From assembly GCA_035279405.1 (NCBI GenBank), contig DATEHU010000021.1:62001-126000 (forward strand): DNA of 64,000 nucleotides, written 5' to 3'. Origin of the DNA: Gammaproteobacteria bacterium (GTDB taxonomy: Bacteria > Pseudomonadota > Gammaproteobacteria > Natronospirales > REEB76). Below the pieces are notes generated by a model. The model saw only the letters and a program-made list of their open reading frames with translations. It was not told where the DNA came from and ran no database searches. Below, one piece after another: positions 52,397 to 61,700 of this stretch (positions are counted from its first letter, which is position 1; each line of letters opens with the position of its first letter). Position numbers and translations under genes: made by a program.

Positions 52397-52400
52397 GAAA
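52370..52400. repeat. 13-bp palindrome spanning the hemF stop codon
   Basis: TTTCTCAAGCCCA and TGGGCTTGAGAAA pair perfectly around loop AAGAT, with the stop TGA inside the right arm. No T-run follows, so it is a weak terminator candidate at best. It may stabilise the 3' end of the mRNA. Confidence 0.7.
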
Positions 52401-52414
52401 GTGAGGGGTGAGGT

Positions 52415-52852
52415 GTGAGGAGTAAGGCGTTAAGAACCATTCCGTTGTTTCACCTAGCGTTTCCGGTGCGCGATCTGGAAGAAGCGCGGCGCTTCTACAC
52501 CGGCTTGCTCGGCTGCCCCACCGGACGCGAGTCCGAGCGCTGGATTGATTTCAATTTCTTCGGCCACCAGATCGTCGCGCATCTGGCGCCGGCCGAACAC
52601 GCGGCCGCCACCAATCCGGTGGACGGCGAGGACGTGCCGGTGCGGCATTTCGGTGTGATTCTGGAATGGAATCAATGGCAGGCGCTGGCAGACAAACTCA
52701 AAGCCGCCAACGTGCAATTCATCATCGAACCCGGCATCCGCTTCCAGGGAAAGGTGGGCGAACAGGCCACGATGTTCTTCAAGGATCCGAGCGGAAATGC
52801 GCTGGAACTCAAGGCGTTCCGCGATACTGCGCAAGTTTTCGCGCGGGAATAA
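52415..52852 (+). CDS. VOC family (glyoxalase/dioxygenase-like) protein
   Basis: The 145-residue protein starts at a GTG and has a single pair of beta-alpha-beta-beta-beta modules: '[22 protein letters not shown]' begins the first and '[20 protein letters not shown]' the second. The metal ligands can be placed at His13 in 'FHLAF', His in 'RHFGV' and Glu in 'NALELKAF'. These match a mononuclear metal site of the vicinal-oxygen-chelate superfamily. The substrate is unknown; relatives are loosely annotated as glyoxalase or dioxygenase. It follows hemF by 18 bp and may be co-transcribed with it. Confidence 0.85.
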   Translation: MRSKALRTIPLFHLAFPVRDLEEARRFYTGLLGCPTGRESERWIDFNFFGHQIVAHLAPAEHAAATNPVDGEDVPVRHFGVILEWNQWQALADKLKAANVQFIIEPGIRFQGKVGEQATMFFKDPSGNALELKAFRDTAQVFARE

Positions 52853-52896
52853 TACCAGTGCGGCCTATGGCCGCGACCGTATCAAGACAGCGGGCT

Positions 52897-53110
52897 TCCG
52901 CGCCCGCGCGGCGGGTGACTTTCTTTGGACGTGCAAAGAAAGTCACCAAAGAAACACGCCCCCGGACGCCGCCGCTGCGCGGTTCCCTGCGCGCTTCACT
53001 CGTTCGGGGCTTCGCAGACGGTGCATCCCTGCACCGCTGCGAAGGCTCGCCATACCTGGCTTCGCCCGCTGCGCGGCCTGACCCTCACTCGCTCCAGTGC
53101 TCGGCGGCGT
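52897..53110. repeat. Dispersed palindromic repeat with GTGACTTTCTTTG hairpin
   Basis: The 360-bp gap before the ankyrin gene contains a 14-bp perfect hairpin (GGTGACTTTCTTTG/CAAAGAAAGTCACC, 52914-52947), followed by ACACGCCCCCGG, and a second 15-bp hairpin with one bulge (CTTCGCAG-A-CGGTGCA / TGCACCG-CTGCGAAG, 53010-53044). Repeats of this kind are abundant in Xanthomonas, Lysobacter and relatives. Frames within it are not genes. Confidence 0.75.
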
Positions 53111-53215
53111 CGAAGGGGGTAAATAATGTGGAGTACCCTTATTTGATGCGAACGTTCCAAGTATGGCTTAATCCCGCTTGGCTAGATTAGGGATTACTTG
53201 ACCAGGTACGACAAG

Positions 53216-53887
53216 ATGAAAAGCTGGGCATTCCTATTGTTGTTTGCATTACTACCCGTCGCGCACGCAAGCAGCAATGAACTCGATAGATGCAGCACCA
53301 CGGGTGAAAACACTGTGTGGCAAATCGTTCGGGGCAATCCCCTCCATATTACCGAAACAAAAATACTGAAAGGGAATTCAGCGCTTCCCGATGATGCCCT
53401 AACCAATGCGGTGATATTTGGATATAAGGATTTGATTTATAAATTATTAAAGAATCACACACTAGTGCTTCAACACGGTGGCAACGCCTTGTCGGCGGCC
53501 GCATCAATGGGAAGAATCGATATCACAAGAATCCTGATTGGCAACGGGATTTCAGCAAACGCACTGAATGAAAATGGCACAACAGCATTATTCGAAGCCG
53601 TGGTTTATGGCTGTACAGATGAGCTTGCATTCCTCGTTACACATGGCGCCAATATCAACTATCGTCCAAATAATCAGCACGCTACCTTAATGGTGGCCGC
53701 ATTCGCGGAACGCCACTATCAAACAGCAGCTGCTCTACTTCAGAATGGCTACAAAGCTACCCAGGGAGAAATAAGAAAAATAAAGACCATCATTACAAAG
53801 CGAGATGGTGGCGATGACGTGAATGGCGCTCTGGTATATGAGTATTTATTCCCCACACATAAAACAAAAGATAAAAGCTCGGATTGA
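53216..53887 (+). CDS. Secreted ankyrin-repeat protein
   Basis: The 223-residue protein has a signal peptide ('WAFLLLFALLPVAHASS') and then three to four ankyrin repeats, recognisable as 'ALTNAVIFGYKDLIYKLLKN', 'ALSAAASMGRIDITRILIGNG', 'ALFEAVVYGCTDELAFLVTHGA' and 'TLMVAAFAERHYQTAAALLQNG'. It is probably periplasmic and works by protein binding. The DNA is much richer in AT than its neighbours, and the gene is next to a dispersed repeat, so it was probably acquired by transfer. The ATG at 53216 gives the signal peptide; a TTG at 53198 is also in frame. Confidence 0.8.
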   Translation: MKSWAFLLLFALLPVAHASSNELDRCSTTGENTVWQIVRGNPLHITETKILKGNSALPDDALTNAVIFGYKDLIYKLLKNHTLVLQHGGNALSAAASMGRIDITRILIGNGISANALNENGTTALFEAVVYGCTDELAFLVTHGANINYRPNNQHATLMVAAFAERHYQTAAALLQNGYKATQGEIRKIKTIITKRDGGDDVNGALVYEYLFPTHKTKDKSSD

Positions 53888-53932
53888 ATCTGTTCTCTCG
53901 GTATTACTGATGAGCTGTAACACAAAAGAATA

Positions 53933-54883
53933 CTAACCTCTTACCCTATCCAGCCATACGGCCAAGCCCTTGGCATTGAGATCCACGTCCATGGCGAGCC
54001 AGGAATCCACCGTGGCCTGATCCAGCGTGCAGCCGTGTTCGCGCACGCGTTTCACCAGCAAGGCGTGCATGCGGTTGCGCATGCAGGCGATGCGCTGGTC
54101 GCCCTTCTCGGCGCAGGAGTGCGCCAGCTGCACGTAGGCAACCAGGCTGGCGTGCATGTCGGCCGCCAGGCGCGGCAGCCCCGTGATTCGGCTGTAATGG
54201 GTGAGGAACACATCTACCGGCTCGAACGACAGGATACGGTCCAGTGAGGCGTGCGCCTGCTCGGGATCGAAATGCGTGGGCGTGGTGGCCGGGAATATGA
54301 ACGGGCCCCGGTCGGTATCGAAGATGCGGTAGGAAATGCCGAAACTGTCGCCGGTGAACACGCTGCGGCTGTCTTGGTCCACGATGCAGTAATGGTGCAG
54401 CGCATGGCCGGGCGTGTGGATGCACACGAATTCACTGCCGTTCAGCCGCACGCGGCTGTCGTCTTCGACCAGCTGAATGCGTTCCTTGGGAACCGCAACG
54501 ATATCACCGTATAGCGCAGTGAACTTTTCCGCGCCGTAAACCTGTATGGTCCCGGCCACGAGTTTTTCCGGCGCGGAAAGATGCGCCGCCCCGCGCGGAT
54601 GCACCAGCACCGTGGCGTTCGGCAGGTGTTTCAGCAGCTCGCCTGCGCCGCCGGCATGATCCAGGTGCACGTGCGTGAGAAACACCCAATCCACGTCGCC
54701 CACGTCGAGATTTTTCCGCTTGAGTGCGGCCAGCAGCAGCGGCACCGAATGGTTCACGCCCACATCCACGAACGCTGCCCGTCCGCCGCGCACGACCAGG
54801 TGGCTCGCGTCCAGCTGCGGGCGCACGTAGTCGGTATCAATGGCGCTGATACCGTGGGGCAAGTCCAGGATATCGGGAGTCAT
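53933..54883 (-). CDS. MBL-fold metallo-hydrolase
   Basis: The 316-residue protein has the metallo-beta-lactamase motif 'FLTHVHLDHAGGAGELLKHL' with two metal sites, His in 'CIHTPGHALHHYCIVD' and Asp in 'VFTGDSFGISY'. The N-terminus starts with 'DILDLPHGISAIDTDYVRP', and the C-terminal region of about 120 residues is helical. It resembles hydrolases of the glyoxalase-II/RNase Z-like fold, but the substrate cannot be told. It is transcribed alone; the 340-bp region upstream contains a multi-hairpin repeat. No Shine-Dalgarno is clear before the ATG. Confidence 0.85.
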   Translation of the reverse strand: MTPDILDLPHGISAIDTDYVRPQLDASHLVVRGGRAAFVDVGVNHSVPLLLAALKRKNLDVGDVDWVFLTHVHLDHAGGAGELLKHLPNATVLVHPRGAAHLSAPEKLVAGTIQVYGAEKFTALYGDIVAVPKERIQLVEDDSRVRLNGSEFVCIHTPGHALHHYCIVDQDSRSVFTGDSFGISYRIFDTDRGPFIFPATTPTHFDPEQAHASLDRILSFEPVDVFLTHYSRITGLPRLAADMHASLVAYVQLAHSCAEKGDQRIACMRNRMHALLVKRVREHGCTLDQATVDSWLAMDVDLNAKGLAVWLDRVRG

Positions 54884-54945
54884 CACGGCGGGTTCGCTAA
54901 ATGCCTCTGATAAAATGCGATGCAAGGTACGACAACCAGCACCCG

Positions 54946-55164
54946 AAACCCCCCCTCTATCGTACTTCGCAATCCCGCTTCGTCCGATAGTCCAAGGCAG
55001 CCCTGCACACTCTGCCATCCTGCGCCGTGTACAGGTCCAGGGAGACCATCCATGGTCTCCTGCACAGCGCGTCGCACTGTGCCCATGGCTGCCCGCTCGG
55101 AGCTTCGCTCCTCGCCCCCCTTTGCAAAAGGGGGGAGCGCGCTCCGCGCGCCGGGGGATTTAAC
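54946..55164 (-). repeat. Dispersed multi-hairpin element, copy 2 (inverted)
   Basis: This is the second copy of the element at 12149-12440, in reverse orientation. It keeps the hairpin order but lacks about 70 bp around the CCCATAC/GTATGGG stem. Paired changes keep stems intact: the outer stem is CTATCG/CGATAG here (CTTTCG/CGAAAG in copy 1) and an inner stem is GGAGC/GCTCC (GGGGC/GCCCC in copy 1). It fills most of the 343-bp gap between the MBL and rimO genes. Confidence 0.85.
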
Positions 55165-55226
55165 ACCACTGCTAACCATGTCAATTACTCTGGGCCAAGA
55201 TGCGATAGATTTTACCGCGGGCAACA

Positions 55227-56570
55227 TCAGGCGGCGGGAATCGCATCCAGGTCGTGGTGCCCGCTGCCGGTGACGCGCACGCGCGCGAACTGGCCCTGCT
55301 TCAGCTTGCCGGCGTGCGCAATGCGCACCACGCCGTCAATTTCGGGAGCGTCGGCGAAGCTGCGCGCCACTGCCGTGCCGTCCGTCACATTGTCCACCAG
55401 CACCTGGAGTTCGCGGCCGAGAAAACGACGCAGGCGTTGCGCGCTGATCTGCGCCTGGGTCTCCATGAATAAACGGCGGCGTTCTTCGGAAACTTCGGCT
55501 GGTACGTGATCCGGCAGCGTATTGGCGTCAGCAGTTTCCACGGGTGAATAGGCGAAACAACCGACACGATCCAACTCGGCTTCCTTTATGAAAGTCAGCA
55601 GTTCCTCGAACTCCGGTTCGGTTTCGCCGGGAAATCCGACGATGAAGGTGGAACGCACAGTGAGATCCGGACAGATCGTACGCCACTCACGGATGCGTTC
55701 CAGCGCTTTGGCGCTCGCCGCCGGCCGACGCATGGCCTTGAGAATCCTCGGATTGGCGTGCTGCAAGGGAATGTCCAGATACGGCAGCACTTTGCCCTTG
55801 GCCATGAGCGGAATTACCTCGCTCACGTGCGGGTAGGGATAGACGTAATGCAGCCGCACCCATACGCCCAGTTGCCCGAGAGCGTGGCAAAGATCCGTCA
55901 TGTGCGTGCGGTATTCATGGCCGTGCCATGCGCTGCCGGCGTAATGCATATCCACGCCGTAGGCCGAGGTATCCTGTGCCACCACCAACAATTCCTTCAC
56001 GCCGTCGCGCACCAGCGCTTCGGCTTCGCGCAGCACCTCGCCGATCGGGCGGCTCACGAGCGGACCACGCAGCTTGGGGATGATGCAGAAGCTGCACTTG
56101 TGGTTGCAGCCTTCGGAGATTTTCAGATAAGCGTAATGCCGCGGCGTCAACTTGATGCCACTCGCGGGGATCAAGTCCACATAGGGATTGCGAGCGGGTG
56201 GTGCGAGCTGTTTGTGCACCGCGCGCATCACCGATTCGTAGTCATGAGGTCCGGTGATGGCGAGCACTTCCGGATGGCGTTCGCGAATCAACGCCTCGCG
56301 TTTGCCGAGACAGCCGGTGACGATGACCTTGCCGTTCTCGGCCAGCGCCTCGCCGATGGCGTCGAGCGATTCCTGCTGTGCGGCCTCGATGAATCCACAA
56401 GTGTTGACCACCACGAGGTCGGCTTCGCGGTAGCCGCCCACGATTTGGTAACCCTCGACGCGCAACTGGGTAAGGATGCGCTCGGAATCCACCAGCGCCT
56501 TGGGGCAGCCGAGGCTCACGAACCCGATGCGCGAGGCGCTGCGGACATCAGGAGATGCGGTGGCTGACAT
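55227..56570 (-). CDS. rimO: Ribosomal protein S12 methylthiotransferase
   Basis: The 447-residue radical-SAM enzyme adds a methylthio group to Asp89 of ribosomal protein S12. The UPF0004 N-terminal domain has its three cluster Cys in '[12 protein letters not shown]', '[14 protein letters not shown]' and 'VTGCLGKRE'. The radical-SAM Cys triad is 'CNHKCSFC', and the C-terminal TRAM domain ends '[21 protein letters not shown]' (in pieces). Length matches E. coli RimO (441). The start at 56570 is supported by the position of the first motif. Confidence 0.96.
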   Translation of the reverse strand: MSATASPDVRSASRIGFVSLGCPKALVDSERILTQLRVEGYQIVGGYREADLVVVNTCGFIEAAQQESLDAIGEALAENGKVIVTGCLGKREALIRERHPEVLAITGPHDYESVMRAVHKQLAPPARNPYVDLIPASGIKLTPRHYAYLKISEGCNHKCSFCIIPKLRGPLVSRPIGEVLREAEALVRDGVKELLVVAQDTSAYGVDMHYAGSAWHGHEYRTHMTDLCHALGQLGVWVRLHYVYPYPHVSEVIPLMAKGKVLPYLDIPLQHANPRILKAMRRPAASAKALERIREWRTICPDLTVRSTFIVGFPGETEPEFEELLTFIKEAELDRVGCFAYSPVETADANTLPDHVPAEVSEERRRLFMETQAQISAQRLRRFLGRELQVLVDNVTDGTAVARSFADAPEIDGVVRIAHAGKLKQGQFARVRVTGSGHHDLDAIPAA

Positions 56571-56675
56571 GCGGAATGCTGGGCCGAGACGGGCTGCGTA
56601 TGCTACGTGCACCCGGCGGTGACAACAAGCGTTGTGGGCGCGCCCCAGGGATTGAGGCGTAGCGGCCGGGACCGT

Positions 56676-57437
56676 TCACAATGCGGCCTGCAAGTCTGTG
56701 CGCAACTGCGGATCGTCCGGCGCGGTCTTGGGCGCATAGCGTTTAATGATCCTGCCGTCCTTGCCCACGAGGAATTTCTCGAAATTCCACTGGATGTCGG
56801 TGCCGCCGGTTTGCGCTTTCAGCCATTTGTACAGGGGATGCGCACCCGACCCGTTGACCTCGATCTTGCTGGTGAGCGGAAACGTCACCTGGTAGCGGGT
56901 GCTGCAGAACTGCTGGATCTCGGCCTCGGTGCCCGGCTCCTGCGCGCCGAACTGGTTGCAAGGCAGGCCGAGCACGCTGAAATTGCCGTGGCCGAATTCG
57001 CGCTGCAGTTTTTCCAGCCCTGCGTATTGCGGCGTCAGGCCGCATTCGCTCGCCACGTTCACCACCAGCACCGCCCGGCCCTTGTAGTCTTTCAGGGACT
57101 GGTCCTGGCCGGCAATGGTGCGCACCGTAAAATCATGGAAACTCGACATGACGGGCTCCTCCGGTGAAATGCTGCCTGGTTCAGAGGACAGGGATTTTGC
57201 GCCGTGTGTAATGCGCATGACAATGCCAATGACCGCCAACACAACAAAACCGCCGAGCTGCCACGGCCAGGCGATCTGCGGGAACAACATCAGCGCGATG
57301 CCCACGAGACCGGCGGCCACCGCGGGCATCAGCAGCCAGCCGCGCAGCAGGAAAACATCCACGATCCCCAGCACGATGGCCAACAACCACCAGTCGAGAA
57401 AGTTCAGGGATTCGAGCGCATAGCGAGCGGCGTTCAT
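56676..57437 (-). CDS. Glutathione peroxidase with an NfeD-like membrane extension
   Basis: The 253-codon frame encodes two unlike parts. Residues 1-80 are four hydrophobic helices resembling the membrane half of short NfeD proteins ('FLDWWLLAIVLGIVDVFLL', 'WPWQLGGFVVLAVIGIVMRI'). Residues 97-253 are a full BtuE-type glutathione peroxidase: peroxidatic Cys in 'NVASECGLTPQY' (Cys36 of that part), 'LGLPCNQFGAQEPG' with the Gln, and 'WNFEKFLVGKDG' with the Trp. An internal ATG at 57149 has a GGAGGAGC ribosome binding site seven bases upstream, while the ATG at 57437 has none, so a separate 157-residue soluble peroxidase is likely the main product. Whether the long fusion is also made is open. 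Confidence 0.8.
   Translation of the reverse strand: MNAARYALESLNFLDWWLLAIVLGIVDVFLLRGWLLMPAVAAGLVGIALMLFPQIAWPWQLGGFVVLAVIGIVMRITHGAKSLSSEPGSISPEEPVMSSFHDFTVRTIAGQDQSLKDYKGRAVLVVNVASECGLTPQYAGLEKLQREFGHGNFSVLGLPCNQFGAQEPGTEAEIQQFCSTRYQVTFPLTSKIEVNGSGAHPLYKWLKAQTGGTDIQWNFEKFLVGKDGRIIKRYAPKTAPDDPQLRTDLQAAL
57155..57162 (-). promoter_or_regulatory. Strong internal ribosome binding site of the peroxidase
   Basis: GGAGGAGC on the minus strand lies five bases before the in-frame ATG at 57147-57149. It favours translation of a stand-alone glutathione peroxidase from within the longer frame. Confidence 0.7.
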
Positions 57438-57456
57438 GCGCCGCGCATCATACCGC

Positions 57457-58182
57457 TCAGATGCTCCAGGCCACCATTTTCATGAATTCGTGGGCGATCG
57501 GCATCATGGGCGTGGGGTTGTTGGCGATGATGGCAATGCTGCCCTGGTCGTGCGGCAGGATCACGCCCTCGAAACCCTGCTCGTTGAAATGCGTCGGCCG
57601 GTCCACGTGGACGTGCGGCAAGAGCAGCACCGTCACCGGACCGTCCGGACCGCGCACCACCAGATGCGCCATCATCTCGCCACGAAACGGACAGGCGCGC
57701 GCGTAGGAAATGTCATCCATGCTGCCGTGCATGCGGATACCCGCCTGATTCAGCACTCCGGTCACGAAACTCACGTCGCGGATGGCCGGCCGGTTGGGGT
57801 CGAGCGCGAAGGATTCCTTGGGATTCATCACGTGCGCCACCAGCGCTTGGCCGAGCATCGCCGGAGAATTCTGCCGGTATTGCCACACGCCCACGCCGAC
57901 TATCACCGCCAGCACCACGGAGGCCGCAGCCGCGAGCCATGGATAGGCGCGGCGGCGTTCCACGGGCCGGAACTCGGCGCGGAACACGATGCGCGCTTCC
58001 AGATCCTTGGGCACCTCGATGTTCAGCGCGCGCTCCAAACGCTGATCCAGCGTCAACATTTCCTTGAGGAACGCGGCACACTGCGCACACACTTTGCAAT
58101 GCTCAAGAATCCACGCATCGCGGCGCTGCGGTTCGGCGCCGAGAGCGCGGCGCACATCCAGACAGGTAATGTGGGTGTTCAT
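57457..58182 (-). CDS. DUF3379-like anti-sigma factor
   Basis: The 241-residue protein has a cytoplasmic zinc-finger-like N-terminus ('CLDVRRALGAEPQ', then 'EHCKVCAQCAAFL'), a transmembrane helix at about residues 90-108 ('WLAAAASVVLAVIVGVGVW') and a periplasmic domain of about 130 residues. This matches the DUF3379 family linked to ECF sigma genes. It overlaps the sigma gene upstream by four bases (ATGA), so it very probably holds that sigma factor at the membrane. The signal sensed by the periplasmic domain is unknown. Confidence 0.85.
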   Translation of the reverse strand: MNTHITCLDVRRALGAEPQRRDAWILEHCKVCAQCAAFLKEMLTLDQRLERALNIEVPKDLEARIVFRAEFRPVERRRAYPWLAAAASVVLAVIVGVGVWQYRQNSPAMLGQALVAHVMNPKESFALDPNRPAIRDVSFVTGVLNQAGIRMHGSMDDISYARACPFRGEMMAHLVVRGPDGPVTVLLLPHVHVDRPTHFNEQGFEGVILPHDQGSIAIIANNPTPMMPIAHEFMKMVAWSI

Positions 58183-58691
58183 ACTGTACCCTCCAACCAC
58201 TGGGCACTGTTACCGCCCAGCAGTTCGCGTAATTGATTGCGCGCGCGGAACAGCCGCGTCAATACCGCCGCCTGTGTCAGTTGCAGGGTCTCGGCAATCT
58301 CCTGGGTGCTGCAACCCATCAGCACCTGCAACACCAAGGGCTCGCGGTATGCCGCATCCAGCTTGTGCATGGCGCGGCGCACGTCCTCAGCATCGGTGTC
58401 GCTGCCGCCGACGCGCGCGCCGGGGTCCGGCAGTGGCAGATCGTGGATGTCCAGCGTGTTTTTGCGATGCGACAGCTCGCGGGCAAATTCGCGCCGCAGG
58501 ATCGTGATCAGCCACTGGCGCGCAGCCGCCTCGTCGCGCAACTGGTCCAGCGATCGCCAGGCGCGCAACAAGGTTTCCTGTACCAGGTCGTCCGCAAGCG
58601 CGCGATCGCGGCACAGCCACCAGGCGTAGCGGTAAAGCCCCGGCACCAGGGCCTTGGCCAGAATCTCGAAGCGGTGCTGACGGACTGCCAT
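58179..58691 (-). CDS. ECF-type RNA polymerase sigma factor
   Basis: The 170-residue sigma factor has region 2 ('LYRYAWWLCRDRALADDLVQETLLRAWRSLDQL', in pieces) and region 4 ('LDAAYREPLVLQVLMGCSTQEIAETLQLTQAAVLTRLFRAR', in pieces). The region 2.3-2.4 tract 'ARQWLITILRREFAREL' is typical of the class controlled by DUF3379 anti-sigma proteins. The ATG at 58691 was preferred to a TTG two codons earlier. It is divergent from the large BNR-repeat gene, which could be a target, since only 107 bp separate them. Confidence 0.9.
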   Translation of the reverse strand: MAVRQHRFEILAKALVPGLYRYAWWLCRDRALADDLVQETLLRAWRSLDQLRDEAAARQWLITILRREFARELSHRKNTLDIHDLPLPDPGARVGGSDTDAEDVRRAMHKLDAAYREPLVLQVLMGCSTQEIAETLQLTQAAVLTRLFRARNQLRELLGGNSAQWLEGTV

Positions 58692-58798
58692 GGGCAAAAG
58701 ACCCGCCTACTGACGAATTTATTACCGGCTGCCGGAAACCCGACGAACCAGCCACCAATCAGTATAATTGCCTCTCCCCACCCCAATCCCGCCCCGGC

Positions 58799-61700
58799 AT
58801 GAGGACCACCGCCATGCGCCGTGCCCCGCTGTCATTGCTTGTTGCCCTGGGCCTCGCCCTTGCAGCCGTAGCCGCTTCCGCCCAGCCGTATTCCCCCGCC
58901 CTGTTCGCCGGCATGCAATGGCGCCCCATCGGCCCGTTGCGCGGCGGGCGCACGCGTGCGGTTTCCGGCGTGCCGAGCCAGCCCAACGTGTTTTATTTCG
59001 GCGCCGACAACGGCGGCGTGTGGAAGTCCACCGACTACGGCAACAGTTGGCATCCGATCTTCGACCACGAGCCCACGGGTTCGATCGGAGCGCTCGCCGT
59101 TTCGGTTTCCGATCCGAACGTGATTTACGTGGGCACCGGCGAGAGCAACATCCGGCCCGATCAGGCGACCGGCATGGGGATGTACAAGTCCACCGATGCC
59201 GGCCAGACCTGGAACTACATCGGCCTCAAGGATACCCAGGACATTGCCTGGATTGCGGTGGACGCGCACAACCCTGAGCGCGTGTTTGCGGCGGCGCTCG
59301 GGCATGTTTACGGGCCGAACCCGGAGCGCGGGATTTTCCGCTCGCTGGACGGAGGCAAGACCTGGAAGAACGTGCTGTACGTCAACGCCTACACCAGCGG
59401 CGACCAGGTACTGATTGATCCGGCCAACCCCGACATCGTGTACGCCACGCTGTGGCAGCAGCAGCAAGCGCCGTGGGAGAACGGACAGTTCGGGGGAACG
59501 GATGGAGGCATCTTCAAGTCGACCGATGGCGGCAACACCTGGTCGAAGCTCAGCAAGGATTTGCCGCAGGTACAGCAAGCGCTGTTGGCGATCGCGCCGA
59601 GCGCCCCGAATATCATCTATACCTCGGTATCAAGTGGCCCGGGCGCACCCGACGGCCAGGTGGGCCTTTACCGCTCAAACGATGCCGGCGCGAGCTGGCA
59701 CAAGATCACCGACGATCCACGTCCCGCAGAACGCATTGGCGGCGGCGACCTGCCGCCACTGGCGATTGACCCGAAGAATCCGGACATCGTGTACAGCAAC
59801 ACGCCGGTGTTGTGGAAGTCCACCGACGGCGGCAAGACCTGGTTCGGCTTCCGCGGCGCGCCGGGCGGCGACGATTACCAGCAGACCTGGATCAATCCCT
59901 ACAACCCCGACATCATGGAAGTCGCGAGCGACCAGGGCACCATCGTCACGGTGAACGGCGGCAAGACCTGGAGTTCCTGGTACAACCAGCCGACCGCCGC
60001 GATGTACAAAGCGGGCATCGATCCCACCTGGCCGTACCAAGTGTGCGGCGGGCAACAGGACAGCGGCTCGGCCTGCGTGCCGGTGCGCGGCAACGACGGC
60101 GAGCTGACCGCGCACGACTGGCACCCGGTGGGCATCGAGGAATACGGCAGTGCCGCTGCCGACCCGCTGTATCCCAATCTGATTTACGGCGCCGCCCGCA
60201 GCGGCGTGACGCTTTACAACCGCGACACCGGGCAGATTGCCGACGTGGGTCCGAAGGCATTGAACGCACCCGATTACCGGACAGTGCGCACCATGCCGCT
60301 GATGTTCTCGCCGCTTGACCCGCATCGGCTGTATTTCACGTCCAACACGGTGTGGCAAACCGACGACGGCGGCCAGCATTGGAAGTCCATCAGCCCGGAC
60401 CTGACGCGCAAGACCTGGGAAATCCCGGCCAGCGTCGGCCAATACCGCGACAGCAAAGCAGCCCAGCCGACCGACCGCGGCGTGGTGTACGCACTCGCGC
60501 CCTCGCCGCTCAACGTCAATCTGATCTGGGCGGGCACCGACGACGGCTTGATCTGGGTGACGCACGACGGCGGCACGCACTGGGACAATGTCACGCCGCC
60601 GCAACTCAAACCCTGGTGGCGGGTGTTTTCCATGGAGGCCAGCCACTTCAATCCGAACGTGGCCTACGCCGCGGTCAACACCATGTGGCTCGATCAGATG
60701 CAACCGCACCTGTTGCGCACCGAGGATGGCGGCAAGACCTGGACCGAGATTGACAACGGCATCGCCGACGATGCCGCCACCAACGTGATCCGTGAGGACC
60801 CGGTGAGGAAGGGCCTGTTGTTCGCCGGCACCGAGACCCAGACCTGGGTGTCCTTCGACGACGGCGATCACTGGCAATCGCTGCGGCTCAACATGCCGGC
60901 GATCTCGGTGCGCGACTTGAAAATCTACGACGATGATTTGATCGCCGCGACACATGGACGCGGTTATTACGTGCTCGACGACATCACGCCGCTGCGCCAG
61001 ATCGACGCGCAAGTCGCGCAAGCCCCGGCGACACTGTTCAAGCCCGAAACCGCCGTGCGCGTGCGCTGGGACATGAATCCGCCGACGCCCTGGCGCATGC
61101 CCTCGCTGCCGAATCCTCCGCCCGGGGCCATCATTGACTATTACCTCGCAAACAATGCGAGCGCACCGGTCACGCTCGACGTTTACGATAGTCACGGCAG
61201 TCTGGTGCGCCATTTCTCCAGCGCCGAGCCGCAAAAGCCGCTGGATCCGGCGAAACTCGATGTGCCCGACTGGTGGCCGCGCCCGCCGATGAACCTGTCC
61301 ACTGAAGCCGGCATGCACCGCTTCATCTGGGACATGCACTACCCGCCCCTGCCCGGCGCCATGCCGCGCCTGGACGACAACCAGGCGGTGATGCACAACA
61401 CGCCGCTCGCGCCCAGTTCGCCCTGGATCATGCCCGGCCATTACAGCGTGAAGCTCACGGTGGACGGCCGGACTTATACGCAGGCGCTCAGCGTACGCAT
61501 GGACCCGCGCGTGAAAACGCCAACTGCGGCGCTCGAGCAGCAGTTCGATCTTTCGCTAAGCGCATACCAGGGAAGCGTCGCCGCCGTTGAAGCGCTGGGA
61601 CAGATCCATGGTCTGCAACAGCAGGTTGCTGCGCGGGAAAAGCAACACGGTGCATCGGCGGCGCTGACCGCCTTCAGCAAGCAACTGGAAACGCTCACCG

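Noticed and set aside
52370-52400. The hemF palindrome as an intrinsic terminator.
   Set aside because: No T-run follows on the plus strand, and the arms contain coding sequence.
52860-53190. Open frames of 65-174 codons between the VOC and ankyrin genes.
   Set aside because: They lie in a known type of dispersed palindromic repeat and have Arg/Ser/His-biased composition without domains.
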